Shown here: positions 37,430-51,889 of the stretch, one piece after another
Position numbering within the stretch: position 1 is the stretch's first letter
Layout: the number at the start of each line of letters is the position of its first letter
Origin: Isoetes taiwanensis
Taxonomy: Eukaryota; Streptophyta; Lycopodiopsida; Isoetales; Isoetaceae
Length of the DNA: 64,000 nt
Direction: 5' to 3'
Assembly: GCA_021234155.1 (NCBI GenBank)
Contig: JAJEKV010000004.1
Span: 10,480,109 to 10,544,108, forward strand
Notes under the pieces: generated by a model
Seen by the model: the letters and a program-made list of their open reading frames with translations, nothing else
Databases searched by the model: none
What the model was told of the DNA's origin: nothing
Position numbers and translations under genes: made by a program

Positions 37430-38860
37430 TATGCACAATGAGAATGTCACACTCTTTGATAATAGAATATTCTAGGAAATTTGATAGTTTTACACCTACG
37501 ATTGTCAGACAGGGAATAATGATATGTAATATATATATTTGCAATCTCATAGAGACTCTACGACCTAGGAGACGAAAAACAACAACAAAAACAAGGTGCT
37601 CTAGAAATGAGCATAGATTAGTCCACCACTGTAAAGACATCTCATGAACTTGCAGCATCTTCACAAAGAAAGATGCAAGTAATGCGAGGGTAGCCGAAAC
37701 ACTATATATGTACTTTGAAGAATAGACGCTTTAAATCCATGACGATATCTAATTGCCACACATGCTGGTCAAATGATTAGAAAATGTTGTTCACTTCCAC
37801 TTCGCGTGATCCACAAACTTTACACATTTCTAGGCCCTGGGGATTTGATGCCATCAAGCACACTTAATTTACAAGTGATGGGAGCTAACTCCCATCCGAC
37901 AAATCAAGTGTAAGTGTGCTCTAGGTAAATAGCCAAGAAGATACTGATGCATTGTGTAAATAACCATAGGATTAATATCTCGCTTATAGAATTCCACTTT
38001 TCCTCGTGTGTTTGCCCATAATTTATCAATAACTCTCGTTCCAATCCAATTCCCGATCGTTTCTGGTTTTGTAGGTGTATCTACCATTCAGATACTCCAA
38101 TGGCTCAACCATGTAACTCCTTTATGATACCAACCATTTTCGCGACTGCTTCTGATACTTTATGTGGCAGTATATCTGGCACTAGATATTGAACTCTAAG
38201 CACATAGCTCATGAATTGGCAAGGAGCCTCTCCCTCTAAAGGCAACATTACTGCTTCAGCAATATTAGATATGGTATTTGGAGTTTAACTCCAAGCTCAT
38301 CCATCAAAAAACTTTTCTGAACTGATCCCAAACATGGTATTTACACAATCACAGGTTGCACTAGTGCCTTATATAAATGTAAGCATATAGTCCAATCCCA
38401 TAATTGAATTTTATGACATTTTGCCTGCATTCTAAACAAAGCTCTCCTACCACCATTTACTCTTTTATTTACTACCATATTCCATGCGTAATTATCTATT
38501 ATCTCCAGGTCCAAATATCTGTAATTATGTAATTGTTCCACAGCTTGTCCCATGTAGTGCAAATTACATTCTTTTCTAGTACCAAATACCATTCATGCAT
38601 ACGCATAAAACCTTTACAATACACCTAAATGTTTTTGCAAGCCCGTCGCTGATCGTGCAAAAGAATAATGCCATCAGCATAGAGCAAACGCTGCAATAGA
38701 TAATCCACTATGAATGCCCCTTCCGGACAATTTTCTTTAAGCCGATCCTCAAGTTCGTCAATATATACACCAAAAAGGCTCGACGATGTTGGGCATCTTT
38801 GTTTTACTCCAACGCTACTAATACTTTGCTTACTGCATGTTGCTAATAAAGATGCCTATG
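37430..38860 (-). mobile_element. LINE-A: decayed non-LTR retrotransposon, RT to C-terminus
   Basis: On the minus strand, RT box G-V-K-Q-R-C-P followed by L-F-G-V-Y-I-D-E-L-E lies at 38735-38813. The catalytic box is L-L-Y-A-D-G-I-I-L-L (Asp to Gly) at 38641-38705, and the thumb (N-Y-R-Y-L, V-N-K-R-V-N-G-G-R-R-A-L) lies at 38341-38592. The C-terminal R-A-H-L-H-L-I-C-R segment is near 37900, and the zinc-binding C-K-V-C-G-S-x-E-V-E near 37810. Many stops intervene. The order and motifs match LINEs whose C-terminus resembles LINE-C at 58.4 kb. Neither the 5' part (endonuclease) nor a clear tail is seen. Confidence 0.75.
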
Positions 38861-40862
38861 CGGATAACATGCATCAAGGACCTCATTTAGGAATTTGCTA
38901 TGATACCCTTGGTAAGGAACCCAATTGGGTTGATTGGGTTGCAGAGAGTACCAACATTTAACTATTGGTTTGCATCTGAGAACCAAAGTATGGGACAAGG
39001 TTTACATCTAAAACCCATTTTTTGGGGAATGTTTTTCAGGAATATTCCTTGAATATCTCCTTTTTAAAGAAAGGCCTTATATAAGTTTTATTTATAGCAA
39101 TAAGCTTTATATAATTATACAGAAACATCTTTTTTTCACCAAAAAGGTCGAATCTTTTTTTGCCCCAATCTTTGGCGTCCATCAGGCTTCAGCGGCACAA
39201 CAGCCTCAGGCAATCCGCATCCGTTCATCATGCCATATGTATATTTCATATTTGTGCGATTGCAGATACAAATTTCTGCATCAATTTTCACCGACGACGA
39301 CTTGGAAGATAGAACGACAGAGTTGATTATGAAAATGGCTTATATGAAGCATTATTGATTTGATCTTTGGCACCTATTCTTGTAATAGTGGGATCAGTTC
39401 TTCCAGCATCACTATTTCTTAGTATGGTTAAGAGCATGCTGTTTTCTGATTGGAATAAGGCTTCTATATCAGTAGAAGAAGAAGATTGCATTGGAAGAAT
39501 AAACAAACAAGGCAAGGATAAAAAAAGGGATGGCGAAAGGGATAAGCTCTATGAGGAGCTCTTTGGAGCAGAAGAAACAGCAGATGATGAGACAACTTTG
39601 AGAAACCAATTGTGCTTGAATGCTTTGGATGCGAAAATATTTCTTAGAATTGAGTACCCATTACGGAAGGACGTCAATTGGGATGATGTATTTGAGACAT
39701 GGTCTAGTACTCATCATATAAGAGGTTGAAAAACCAAAATTTTGAAGATAGTTTGCATTGAAAAAACCAAATTTTGTAAGTAGGTTTGCAGTATATAACC
39801 AACATTATTTTGAAATTTGATCCCCATCTTCACCCCTTCAGTCTCCACCGCCTCAATGCTTGTCCGTCCCAGCATTCTCCAACAACCGCATCAAACCTCA
39901 GTACAACTAGGTTTACAGTCTTTCTATATTGCTTTCTCTATTTACCTTTCTTTGCATATGCCCTTATGATGAGAAGAGCTTGGGACAAAGCCTGTCCCAA
40001 GCTCTCAGACCAAGATGGTACTCATAAACACCTTATACAAGCTCCATGGTTCGATAATTTTGGTTCTATGGCTGGTATGCCAGATCTTCTAGACCAGGGC
40101 CCTTTAGAAGCGAGTTCTCTCACGGCTATCTCCAACACATTGGGACATCGTCTTGAGTAATTGGAAATGGACAATTCTTGTTGGCCCCATTGTTGTCCCA
40201 TTAGGCGACATACTGACCATTATTTCTATGAGTTCTTAGATTTGCAGATTGAAGATCTTGATAGGCAGCGTTGATGTTGAAGTCAAATTTTGGAAAAGGG
40301 AACTTATTTCGAAGTCAAACTATTCATTAGAAGACTATGGGTTGACTAAAGATTGAAGATATTTTATTGAGGATTGGAAGCCATCAAATTTGAAGTTTGG
40401 AAGACCTCATGTGATGGTACATTAATCCCTAGCATCTTTCGCCATTTTCACATCCATACCCAATTTCTATTTTACTTTGATCACCTAGCCATTTACTCCA
40501 TGCCTTTCGCCTTGGAATTTTCACCTATATCACCTTACCATCTACTATCCATATTGCCTTGTCATTTTTTACTTGCCAATTTCTATCTATATTGCATTGC
40601 CATTTTTACCTTAACCATAGTTTTCTATGTATTTTGCTACCTTGACCATTTCGCCATTGTCCTATGAGATTTTAACCTAAGTCACTGTATCATTTGCATA
40701 TCTATATTACCTTGTTATCTTTTTCTCATGCCATTCCATAAGTTTTGCCTTGTGAATTTTCACCTTACCACATAAAGCCATCCATGTTGACATAAAATAG
40801 CTGGCCATAGCCTTGTTGCAAATAAGCTTATATGATTCTATGAAAAGTTTCTATGGGAAGCT
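38861..40862. other. No gene recognised
   Basis: The longest ORF here (39367-39729, plus strand, about 120 residues, with a very charged middle: K-K-R-D-G-E-R-D-K-L-Y-E-E-L-F) has no recognised domain. It could be a decayed exon. From 40380 to 40800 the DNA is pyrimidine-rich with repeating CCATTTxxACCTT patterns and no coding signal. Confidence 0.55.
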
Positions 40863-40879
40863 TTGGCCTTGATATTTCT

Positions 40880-43499
40880 ATGGTTGGGGACCTTGAAGAT
40901 CTTTTTTACACCATATATTTCCTTCTTAAATACCTCAAAACCATGGGCAAAATCTTGGAAATATAATTGGGATTTCTTACACAAGGCTATGGAGTTTCTT
41001 GGTTTTTCACAGCAAGTAATCAATCTGGTCCTTGCTTTCAATAAGGATGCCAGATCTGCAGTCTTGGTTAATGGCTGCCCCTCCTCTTTTTTCCCTTGTA
41101 AAAGAGGAGTGAGACAAGGGTGCCCACTTGCCCCTTACCTTTTCCTCATAGTTGCTGAGATGGTGACCAAGGTTACACTCAAACTTCAGCAGAATGGACA
41201 GATCAAAGGCCTTCAGATGCCAAATGAAGGTAAGCCTCTATCTTTGATGCAGTATGCTGATGATACATTTATTTTTCTAGAGGATGATGGGAAAAGTATC
41301 TTCACCTTCTTATCTGCTATGGAGGTCTTTGGCAAAGCTTCAGGTGTGTTATTAAACAGATCCAAATGTACTATTCTTTTGGACTCCACTGAAAACAAAA
41401 TTGCAGATATCTCAATTTTGGAAAAAGGTATGGCCACCAAACTGTTGGGTCTTCCTCTTGCCCCAGATATGAGTCTCCATGGTCTTTGGTCTCCCATCAC
41501 AAACAAGATCAAGAGGAAATTTATGATGTATCCTGCTTCTCTTTCCTTGGCAGGTAGGGTGGAAATTGCCAATACGATAATTGCCAGCACACATATTTAC
41601 TTCTCGTCTGCAATTGTGGCAGACAAGCCAACTTATGGGGAAATTCAGACTGCCATTAGGAAATTCATTTGGTAGGGGGATTACAAAGTTGCTTGGCAGA
41701 ATCTCATTACTCCAAAGGATTCTGGAAGCCTTGGCTGCAAGGACCTTTTTCAAGCAAGCACAGGCCCTAGCTACAAAGTTGATCTGGCGTGCTCTTTGTT
41801 TTTCTCATAATTCTCCGGCTATGTCCTTCACCAGGTACTGGATCCAGCAATCTAAGTCTGTGGGAAGCAATTCAATTCAGCACCAGCTTCCAGACTCGGG
41901 CTTTTACCAACTAACAGCAGGTTCCCACACATCTTCTATCATGAGACGACTTTTGGAGGCATGGAATGAAGTCTCCCATTGTTTTCATGCAGATGACTTT
42001 CACAAGGTAAGCTCCAATTTCCATTTCTTTTGGCATCACAATTTGCTTCCTACAGAGGCCGGGTGTTTGGCCCTCAAACATCCAAGGAAATACAAAGAAT
42101 GAAGTGATGCAGGTTTTAAATCCATTGCTGACCTCAGATGCAATGAAGATGGCTTACCTGGCAGGAAATGGCAACAAAAATCAGTGACACACAAGCAAAT
42201 AAGAAGATTTTTTCTTCCACCTCTCGATCCCTGAGCAATTGGGAAGATTCACCAGTCCCTATTTCATGGAGCTGTGAAGGGATAAAGAGTTATAGTGTGT
42301 CCAGAATCTACAGAATGATCATCCAACCCTCAGATCTCAAGGTCACTACAAAATGGGGATGTTCACAGCAAGAGGCAATCAAAGTAATCATTGATGGTTG
42401 GCAGGCCTATTGTGCAAAAAAGATCCTCTTATTCAGATAGTTACTGTTGAACCAGAGTCTGTCCACCAATGACATAATAGCAAAATATAAGGCAGCTCAT
42501 TCCAATATCTGCCCTTTGGGCTGCCAGCTTCCAGAATCCAATTTGCATTTTTTTCAATGCCCTCGACTTCTGACTTTTTAGATCTGGGCCCAAAACCTCT
42601 GTATGGCCACTCCTGGTTCTTCCTCCCAGGAATTCTTTATCTTCTTGAATTTCCCAAGTGCCTTCTGTGGTACTTTGAGAACTCTGGCCCTTTGGTCCAT
42701 TTGGAAGCATCGAAACAGAATCCTTCATGATAAAAAAAGCATTCAACCTTAATTGGATCAAAGCCTGTTTTCAGTCCTTGCTGGTCGAGACGGCTATAGC
42801 TCATAGAAGATGCAAGGGCTCAGCATATGACAAAAATTGGGATTCTCTTGGGAATTACCATGGTTTTTATGCTTTTTTCAAATTGACTATTTCTGATGCT
42901 GATGTTGACAATGACAGATTTTGTGACCGAGCATTATGACATGGTCATCCCCCCTAGCCGTGGGAGATATGATCCGAAGCCGACCTTTGAGCAGTGGACA
43001 AGGGAGCAAATTAAAGCCAAGATGATTACTCTGAAGCAGCATATCTGGGCTCAGACGGCTCTTGGGGTCAGCCTGGAGTATGAGGATCTTTGGTGGTGGA
43101 ACGATTTGAAGATTCACTTTGCTGCCAAATGGGAAGAGCATTTTGATGTTACTTCAGAAATCATGCTGCAATTCATGGTCCACACCCCTTTGGATCTTGA
43201 TGAGCTTGAGACAGTATTCCATATTGTGCAGGTCGATACTAGAGTTTGCCCTGGGCTATGAATAGGGAATTGGAGGTCCGATTTTCTCTTTTGAACCATT
43301 ACAGGCATCTGACAATCTCTTTTTAATCAGTTGGTACAGCTAATTTTGCTTATCTAAGCTGTGCTTCTTTTTCAGTCCCTTCTTTGGGATAAGTAAGCAT
43401 TGCAAAGGTTTATTTTTCCTTTGCAACTGTTGTATATATTCATGTAAACTTTCTTTTGCATGTAATATCAAATCTGCCTTAACCTAAAAAAAAAAAAAA
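40880..43499 (+). mobile_element. LINE-B: L1-type LINE with poly(A) tail, 5'-truncated
   Basis: RT begins near 40950 (W-D-F-L...M-E-F-L-G-F) and includes V-L-V-N-G, G-V-R-Q-G-C-P-L-A-P-Y-L-F near 41107, and an intact catalytic Y-A-D-D at about 41254, then S-G-V-L-L-N-R-S-K and L-G-L-P-L. A TAG at 41673 and several frameshifts follow. A reverse-transcriptase-type zinc finger (C-P-L-G-C...H-F-F-Q-C-P) is near 42510-42560. The 3' end is a 15-A tail at 43485-43499. RNase H and endonuclease are absent; the break near 40880 is a typical 5' truncation. This is a different LINE lineage from LINE-A and LINE-C. Confidence 0.8.
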
Positions 43500-45540
43500 A
43501 TTTGAAAATATCAAAATACCACGGAAATACAAAAAACATACAAAAAAATACCCAATGAAGCTCACGATGGCCAATTCGAAATGCCCAACTTAAAACTAAG
43601 GCTTGAATCTCGATCTCCCGCCTTCCCTAGCTGCTTAAACCATGCTATCTCTGGATTCCCACCCTCTCTGATTCTAATGATGCTAAAAACAACCCCTAAG
43701 TCAAGGAACCACCAAAAATTTATATTATACATAGGTGCCATCGTTCTGGAAGGTTCAAAAAGGCCCAGAAGTTTGGAAATGCCCTTAAGTACTGCTGTGC
43801 ATGATTTCTTGAAGATCCCTGAGCTATCTGGCCATTCCTTGGTCATAGACATTGATTTATGGCTAAAAATTCTTTATAAATTATTTTCCAAGACTTATTA
43901 CCCGTGTTTATTGCTTGAATAGCATGAACACAACATGATTATGATTATTTTATTGATACATCAATGAAAATTCCCTGTCAAGTTTTCGAAAATTTGATCT
44001 TTCATTACTTTTGCAACTTTTTGCCACCAAAACGTTGTTATAGAGATGTTTTTCGTGATCCAAACTATTATTTTATCTTTTGTACATGATCTTAGTCCTA
44101 TTCAGATCTGTGCCAATTGAAATCATGCAAAAAGACCTTATAAAACTCAATATACAAAAATTTGTTTGCTGTTTTTTCTCTCTCTCCCTTTTTTTTGTGA
44201 CAGTTCATTGACAGATTTTTTGATAAACTTTGAACTCATTTTTCTTCCTCATTCCAGTTCTAAACCAGACCAAATTTTTGCTTACACGATCCTACAACTT
44301 TTCTATGATAGTCCTTTTAAAATTCAGCCAATATGCAGTAAAACTCGAGATATCCTCATTTGAGTGTGCAGAACTTTTTACTGTCTCCATGAAGTGCACT
44401 GGCCAAATTTTCTGGAACCCCATTTTCTCAATCATCCCAGATCCAAATTTAGCAAAAATTTTCCCACATCTCATCACAATTTTTCTCTGATTGTTCCTTC
44501 AAAAATCATTTGAAAAAGATTAGTAAAGCTCGAGATATTTAAATCTGAGTGCAACTGCCTCATTTTTCTTAAGGGATTCTAAAGTAATTGAACTTTTTTG
44601 CAAATTTTGCACCAAGATTGGTTGCCCTAAGCAACCTGGAGGTTCTAATTATGTAGAATCCACTAGGATTGATCCAAGTGCCAGGTTTTGGGTCAACACC
44701 CATTGTTCTATTCGAAGGGAAAGCTAATGGTTCTGGCACTAGTTCTGCTTTACTGCACAGTTCTAGAAGATTGCAACCCTTGTAATCCAGATCAACATTC
44801 ATCACTTAAAGAGGACTTATGTACTGATGCGGCCCTTCATACACCAGCCCCTGATCCCATAATGCAGACTCAAGATAAAGCTCCATGCACAGATGTCGCA
44901 GTTCAAACTAAAAAGCATCTGCCACGACTCTTCATCAACACAAGTCCCCAATGGTAGGAGATTGTTCAAGATAGCTTTCAAGTGCCAGAAATGGATCCAC
45001 CAGAGCATGACAAAGGCTTGAATTTACATATAGTGGGGGTCTAGGAAACATGTTCTTGTTTAGATATGGCTAAAGTGGCACATTTCTTCAAAGACAAGAT
45101 GCACATAAGAAGACTACGAGCTTTCATAGCACGAAGAGTGGGTGCTCAGAAACCAGACCGACCACGCTCTCTTGCAGTGCATTTTTCCACGTCAGAGAAC
45201 ATGCTGTACATCCTATATCATGGCAGTCACCTCAAGGGTATAAAGGTCTCTATGTAGGAGGAGTCCCTAATATAGTTAACCAGGAGTTATGCAAGGTGTG
45301 AGAGGTGAGGCTCCAGAAAAAGTGGGCAGTATAAAGGGGCGTTCAACTTTTATTTGTGATCAACGGCCTCAAAACCCTTGGTTGGGTTATCTTTAGTGCC
45401 TTCAACATTTGTACTCATCTTCTTTCTTTTCTTTCATATATTGGGTTGGGGCTTCATCCCCTAGTTCATTTTTAAGCTTATGCCCTTAGTTTTGTATTGT
45501 CCCATGACCCGCTGTGGTCTCTATGGACTTAAGAATTTCA
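43500..45540. other. No gene recognised
   Basis: The sequence is AT-rich with short ORFs only. A degenerate direct repeat built on CTCGAGATAT is visible (44346 and 44528). ORFs at 44688-44957 and 45066-45257 have plausible composition but no recognisable domain, no neighbour support and no clear splice partners. Confidence 0.6.
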
Positions 45541-46870
<1,330 letters not shown>

Positions 46871-47362
46871 ATGGCGACCTCTGTGCTCGAACACGCAGCT
46901 CCTAATCGATCCTTAGCTTCCCACCACTACCCTGCATACATGTCTACTATGATGGGGCAAACCCTCAACTCAATTGGATTTGGCAGCAACCAGAAATATC
47001 ACATATTGTCAGCAGTAAGGGAGGATTCATGGCATAATAGGATCTCCCAACCTGTCAGAGTAGAGAATTTAGTGCCAACCACTGCAATGGAGCTTAAAAA
47101 GAATGAGGCCATTGGCTTGGTAACTGGTTTGCATGCCAATTTTATGGTTGTGGTTGTGGAAAGAGCAGGACTGGATCACCACTGTAGTGCAGCTGATGGA
47201 GAAGTTGCAGATTATAAGGCTGGAACAAAATTGATATGCACCATGCAGAGGAAGGAGAGGAGGATTAGAAGCAGAAGGAGAATAGTTGCTGGTGACAGGG
47301 TCTTAATTTCTGGAATTATTTGGGTTGCCAAAAGGGGTCTCATAGAGGATGTTGTATTCTGA
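46871..47362 (+). pseudogene. N-terminal exon resembling plastid RsgA/YjeQ-type ribosome-assembly GTPase (orphan)
   Basis: From ATG 46871 the 163-residue frame has a Ser/His/Asn-rich, acid-poor leader of about 75 residues, suited to a plastid transit peptide. Then comes a block reading E-L-K-K-N-E-A-I-G near residue 80, A-N-F-M-V-V-V-V, G-T-K-L-I-C-T-M, and G-D-R-V-L-I near residue 140, W-V-A-K-R-G-L-I-E-D-V. This fits the OB-fold domain preceding the circularly permuted GTPase of RsgA-like proteins, which act in 30S subunit maturation. The frame stops at TGA 47360, where such proteins continue. No G1, G3 or G4 GTPase motifs were found in the next 2 kb. It is either a first exon with a very long intron or, more likely, a truncated copy. 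Family assignment is from remembered motif similarity. Confidence 0.4.
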
Positions 47363-49417
47363 GGGTAATTTGTGCCATGGACTAGCTAGCTCCATCAAGC
47401 TGGATGCCATTTTTGATATGGTGTTAAATGTTGTAGAGACCGCAAATTTTGAATCTGCTACTCTTGAGAAGGAAAACAGGCTTTGAGTCAGGGTTTAGTG
47501 ACAAAAAAAGGAAATTATTTTTATAGGTGCAATTGCTTCTCTTGGATTTTCCTTTTTTCTCGCCATCAGCACTAATAACAAGCACTAATAACGAATAAGG
47601 TATTGATAACAACCATGATATGTCATGAGAATCTGAGATAGCATGAGGACGATGCTGACCTTAAAATTATAGAGGAAAAGTATAAAAGGAGAAAAAGTCC
47701 TGTTAGATCCTCTTTTATGGCAAAGTTGATAAAATTAATCTTGTATGGTATTGCACCAACATAAGAGGGAGATGGGTCAAGGGTGGATTAAGCTAGCAGC
47801 AGGCAGGTTTTCCAAATTGTGGCCTTGACATTCTTATGCAATTGTGGCATTAAATGGTAAATGGTAAATGCCTTACATTGCTTTCGGAACAAATGGTGAT
47901 AAAATAAGCACTTAAACCAAGTCAAATTTTAGAAAAGGTGTTGCAGAAAGAACGAATAGAAACTATTACAGGGACGTTACTTTGTTCTTTGCTACTGCAT
48001 ACGTTTTACAGGAGGTTTAAAGATAGCCTTTTCATGGAGAGAAGGAAGTAGAAATAAAAGACTAACAGTTGTAGAGACTTAGTAGTGAAAAGTAGTTATG
48101 GATTACTAAGTTAGCCATGTTCGTTGCCGGTTATTTCTAAGAGCAAAATTTCCATAAGTACTCTAATATTTTACTTTTAAGGAGATGCTTTATAGGTGAA
48201 ACTTGTATTAAAAGTTGCTTGGATTTGACTCTGCATAACTCTTCGATCAAAAGACTAACCAGACTGAATATTGGATTCTAACATTATTGCGGCCATTAAG
48301 GATGACAAAAAAAAAAGGTTTCGAGACTATCGGTTCTTGACTTGGTCTTTTGTGTTAATATAAAAAACCCTATTGTTCAACCTTTGCAATAAGGACAAAT
48401 GTTAAATAACTCGTCACTAAAACTATATCATTCGCAACTAAGCTTTACATAAACTCTAAAGATCGTTTTTTATTTTGAAACTTCAATATATCAATCTAAT
48501 GGGAAATTAAATTTTACAATAGAGGGACAATCCTTTACAATAGAGGGACAATCCAAACCGTCTTCTGCGACTATAAGAATAGTATACACAAGCAAAAATT
48601 AAAGAGTCGTTATATATTAAGCTAGATAGAAAGGAAACTCTAGGTCGCCTAAAGAGTCGTTATATATTGAAAGGAAACTCTAGGTCGCCTTTGGTGCAAA
48701 TAGAGAAATTTGTCCTAGATAAAACATGTATTGTATATTTTGGAATAAATCAATAAATGGATATAGTGGCAAAAAGAAAGAAAAAGAAACTCTTTCCACC
48801 ACATTCTTTGCATAAATAAAGGGCGGCAAGTTTCCACAGCTTCCTCTTTTTCACAGCTTGTATTTTGTAGGTATCTTCATTCAAAGCCTATCTATAGGAT
48901 AACCATTGGGAAAAAAAAAAAACAACTGGCAACTCGCATATTAGACAAGATTTAAACAAGCGATGCATACTTGGCCAGAGTCTTTACTGTTCCATGATTT
49001 TATCAACAGCCTATTTTGGATTTGTCTTCACGGTCGGAGGCGAATCTTCTATGGATTCTTCAATGGAAATAACATCCATATGATCTACAAAATATTAGAC
49101 TTGCTTTTTTTTCTATTCATTGCACATTTTAAGTTTGCAAGAACACGAAGCTCTAGAATTTATATAAGGTCAACGCTACCAAGTGGACAAAAATTCCATT
49201 TGAAAGATAGCTAGATAGAATTAATGGCATGACTAAGGCAAGGCTAAGGCTACACGGCCGTGGGGACACTCACTTTTGATCTTTAAACACAACACTAAAC
49301 CCAAGGACAAGCTGAATTTTATAAGTACGTAAAAAACAGTTAAGAAGCATTCTGCTTTATCCTCTAATAGCGCGGCGCCACGTGGCATGTTTCAAATCCA
49401 AGAATGTTTCTGAAAAA
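47363..49417. other. No gene recognised
   Basis: The stretch is AT-rich. Small tandem duplications occur at 48519-48555 (TTTACAATAGAGGGACAATCC twice) and 48601-48690 (AAAGAGTCGTTATATATT...CTAGGTCGCC twice). No GTPase-domain exon matching the upstream RsgA-like exon was found. Confidence 0.6.
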
Positions 49418-49442
49418 GTAATACACGCCACCTTGGGATTAC
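49418..49442. repeat. Left terminal inverted repeat of the tyrosine-recombinase element
   Basis: This 25-bp repeat starts GTAATACACGCCACC and ends GGGATTAC; both ends read GTAAT/ATTAC, so each repeat is itself weakly palindromic, a shape common in tyrosine-recombinase core sites. Confidence 0.75.
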
Positions 49443-49519
49443 TGTTATTTTGCTCTCAAATTCTTTCTGATAATTTCATGTCAACCAGCATCTCAATTTT
49501 GCATAATATAATTTACAGG

Positions 49520-49640
49520 CAGATTATAAACACTGAAAGATTACAATATTACAGGATTACACTGAAGCTTTTCAACATTACACTGAAACATTCCAAGATT
49601 ACAAGATTACACAAACATTCCAAGATTACAAAAACAAAGT
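49520..49640. repeat. Left subterminal repeats (RATTACA)
   Basis: Seven copies of RATTACA-type motifs occur in about 100 bp, several as ATTCCAAGATTACA or ATTACACTGAA. The GATTAC core also ends the adjacent inverted repeat, so they may be recombinase-binding sites. Confidence 0.65.
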
Positions 49641-49699
49641 TAACTGCAAGGTTAACTCCAAAATTTGAAGGTTTATCCAAAACATTACAAAGAGTTTAT

Positions 49700-51767
49700 T
49701 CAAGATCGATTCTTATCCAAAGCATTACTGATCAGTCCTGCTAAAGCCTTGAGATCAACGCCACCAAAGTTGAAAGTGCAATTAGAAAACGTTCCTCGAT
49801 TGTTGATGACAGGACCAATAAACTTGCCAATTGCCTTTGCACTCTCGGGGTGCTCCTTGCTTAGAGTAGCATAGAAATCCTCATCAAATGGATCATCATC
49901 AATTTCAATACGGTTCGCGTTCACCATATGACTGTCTAATGCAACTGGCATCATTGCACAGTTTTTCGATTCCAATACAGAAACATCAGAATCCTTATTC
50001 TCCTTCCCAGAATCTTTTGCATCTACAACAGCTGGAATCAACAAAGAACTTCGACCGTAAAAGCAAGATTGCAATCAACCGTGCAAGAAAAGAACAAAGA
50101 TCTGTTATAGCAGAAGCTTGTTTACGCACTTCAGCTGCAAAACAAAACAAATAAATAAACAAAAGAAATAAACAAATAAATAAACAATTATAACTAGTTA
50201 CCTGCAAGGACATCTTTATACGATCGAGGTGAGCCATCTGGATTACATGGCTGTCCAATTATTTCCATACACGCATTGATTTTCGAATCGTCTGTTCTGT
50301 CATATCTGAAACAAAAAAACAGTGATCAATTGCAAAAGAACAGCAAAATAAAAATAAAAATAACTTACTTCAGGAACCCGTCTACGCTCTTATGTCCCGT
50401 AATTTGCATCCCAGCAACAGCAGGAACATCCGATGAAGCAAGACGTGTGACCAATGACACCCTACCAGACTTATTACAGATCTCTGTTTCAGGACTGACA
50501 ACAGAAGCCATCGTACGAAGCCACTTCCCAAGCGAATTAATACCAACAGGAGTAACTGCGTACCATACCTGCAATCCAGAAAGCATAAGTAAATTAACTA
50601 CAAAATTAATTGAAGAAATATGGTAATCTTACCATAGTTCTGTAATTATGGACCGGCTGAAGAAAGAAGTGACGCGTCTCATTATCCTTCTCTTTTGCAG
50701 GCAAATGACGGATATATTGCTTAAATGTAAGCACAAAATCTTTTTCATGTGTCCAAACTGGTTTTCTAAAGTGCTCATCATCATACTTGGTGATCGTAGG
50801 ACTATAATTCTTGCTAATCCTTTCCCCATATCTTACTAACTCCCCAAGCTCATCCTTATCCAAGCACATGTCACAATCTTTTACCTGATATAGCTCCTTC
50901 GATGCCCTGATACCAAATCTAGTTAACATGTAATAAACAAGACGTTTGATACAACCTGAAGGATGTGTTATTTGATGATCGATATCACACAGAATTTCCT
51001 TCTCAAGCTTGAACGTTATTACAGGAGCCTTTTTCTTCGCCTTATCGTAATTACCCTCCTTCCTTGACTTCTTCACCATACCAACAAAAGCCTCACGGCT
51101 CTGAGTAAACATCGCATCTGTCCTGATATTAAAAGGATGCTCACTAATGCTAGTCTCTCCAATTCTCTTCTCCTGCTCTCGTCTAACAATCCTGCCAACA
51201 GCTCTGAACAAAGAGCTAAGCCTACAATACAAAACCAGAAAACATAATAAATACTGGATTACAGTTAATGAAAACTTCAGAAAAAGATTAAACTTACGTG
51301 CCAGGTGGATAAAGCCTTCCATTTTTCTTCTTTGCCTATAAAATGAAAAGCAAGAAATCAGTAAAATTCCAGAAACAGAAAAAAAATTACAAAAAAAATT
51401 AAAAGGATAAAATTACCTGAATCAAGAACTTTGTAAGCATCTCGTTCAGAGTCTTCAAAGGCAGTTTCTCAATAGGAATATTAACCTGTTGTTTGAAATC
51501 CTTTCTCCACTGATCAAATCTGCGCCTAGCCCATGCATTAACTGACTTAGATCGATCTATTCCACCATTTAATGCCTCAGAAAGAACATCTTCATCGAGA
51601 GGCAGCCAATCATCCTTGGTGTCATATTCTTCACAATCACTACTGTTGTCATCAGATAACTGCGCTAATATTTCCTCAGTTTCTTCAACAGAAACAGGAT
51701 CATCACTCGTAAAATCTAGGGAACAGAGTGTAAATGATGGCTGTGAAGGGCCTGGAATTTCTGACAT
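49700..51767 (-). CDS. Tyrosine recombinase, Crypton/DUF3504-like, six exons, 537 residues
   Basis: Exons: 51417-51767, 51298-51335, 50633-51221, 50369-50568, 50202-50305, 49700-50031, all with GT-AG introns and matching phases. The N-terminus is acidic. Residues about 80-120 (W-A-R-R-R-F-D-Q-W) form a core-binding-like helical region. The catalytic domain shows R235 in R-F-G-I-R-A-S-K-E-L, a candidate Lys267, K359-x-x-R362 in place of H-x-x-R, H385 in I-T-G-H-K-S, and nucleophile Y394 in F-L-K-Y-D-R. R362 to H385 and H385 to Y394 match phage-integrase spacing exactly. The Y394 codon begins exon 5. The acidic C-terminal 110 residues have no recognised fold. An acceptor near 50135 could create a variant with a different C-terminus. 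Such enzymes cut and rejoin DNA through a 3'-phosphotyrosine link. It could be an active transposase or a domesticated relative. Confidence 0.7.
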
Positions 51768-51889
51768 TCTACTCAACAACAGAAAGACTATCAAAGAAAC
51801 ATTCATCTTCACTTCAAGAATGCTTATCAAAATCTCACACATACTCTGATTATAGCCCAAACTCTGCAAAGATCGCCTAAAGTGACCCA

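Noticed and set aside
50130-50140. An extra exon in the recombinase gene starting near 50134
   Set aside because: It would lead to an unrelated Cys-rich tail and early stop; joining exon 5 directly to 50031 keeps phase and a long open frame. It may still be a minor variant.
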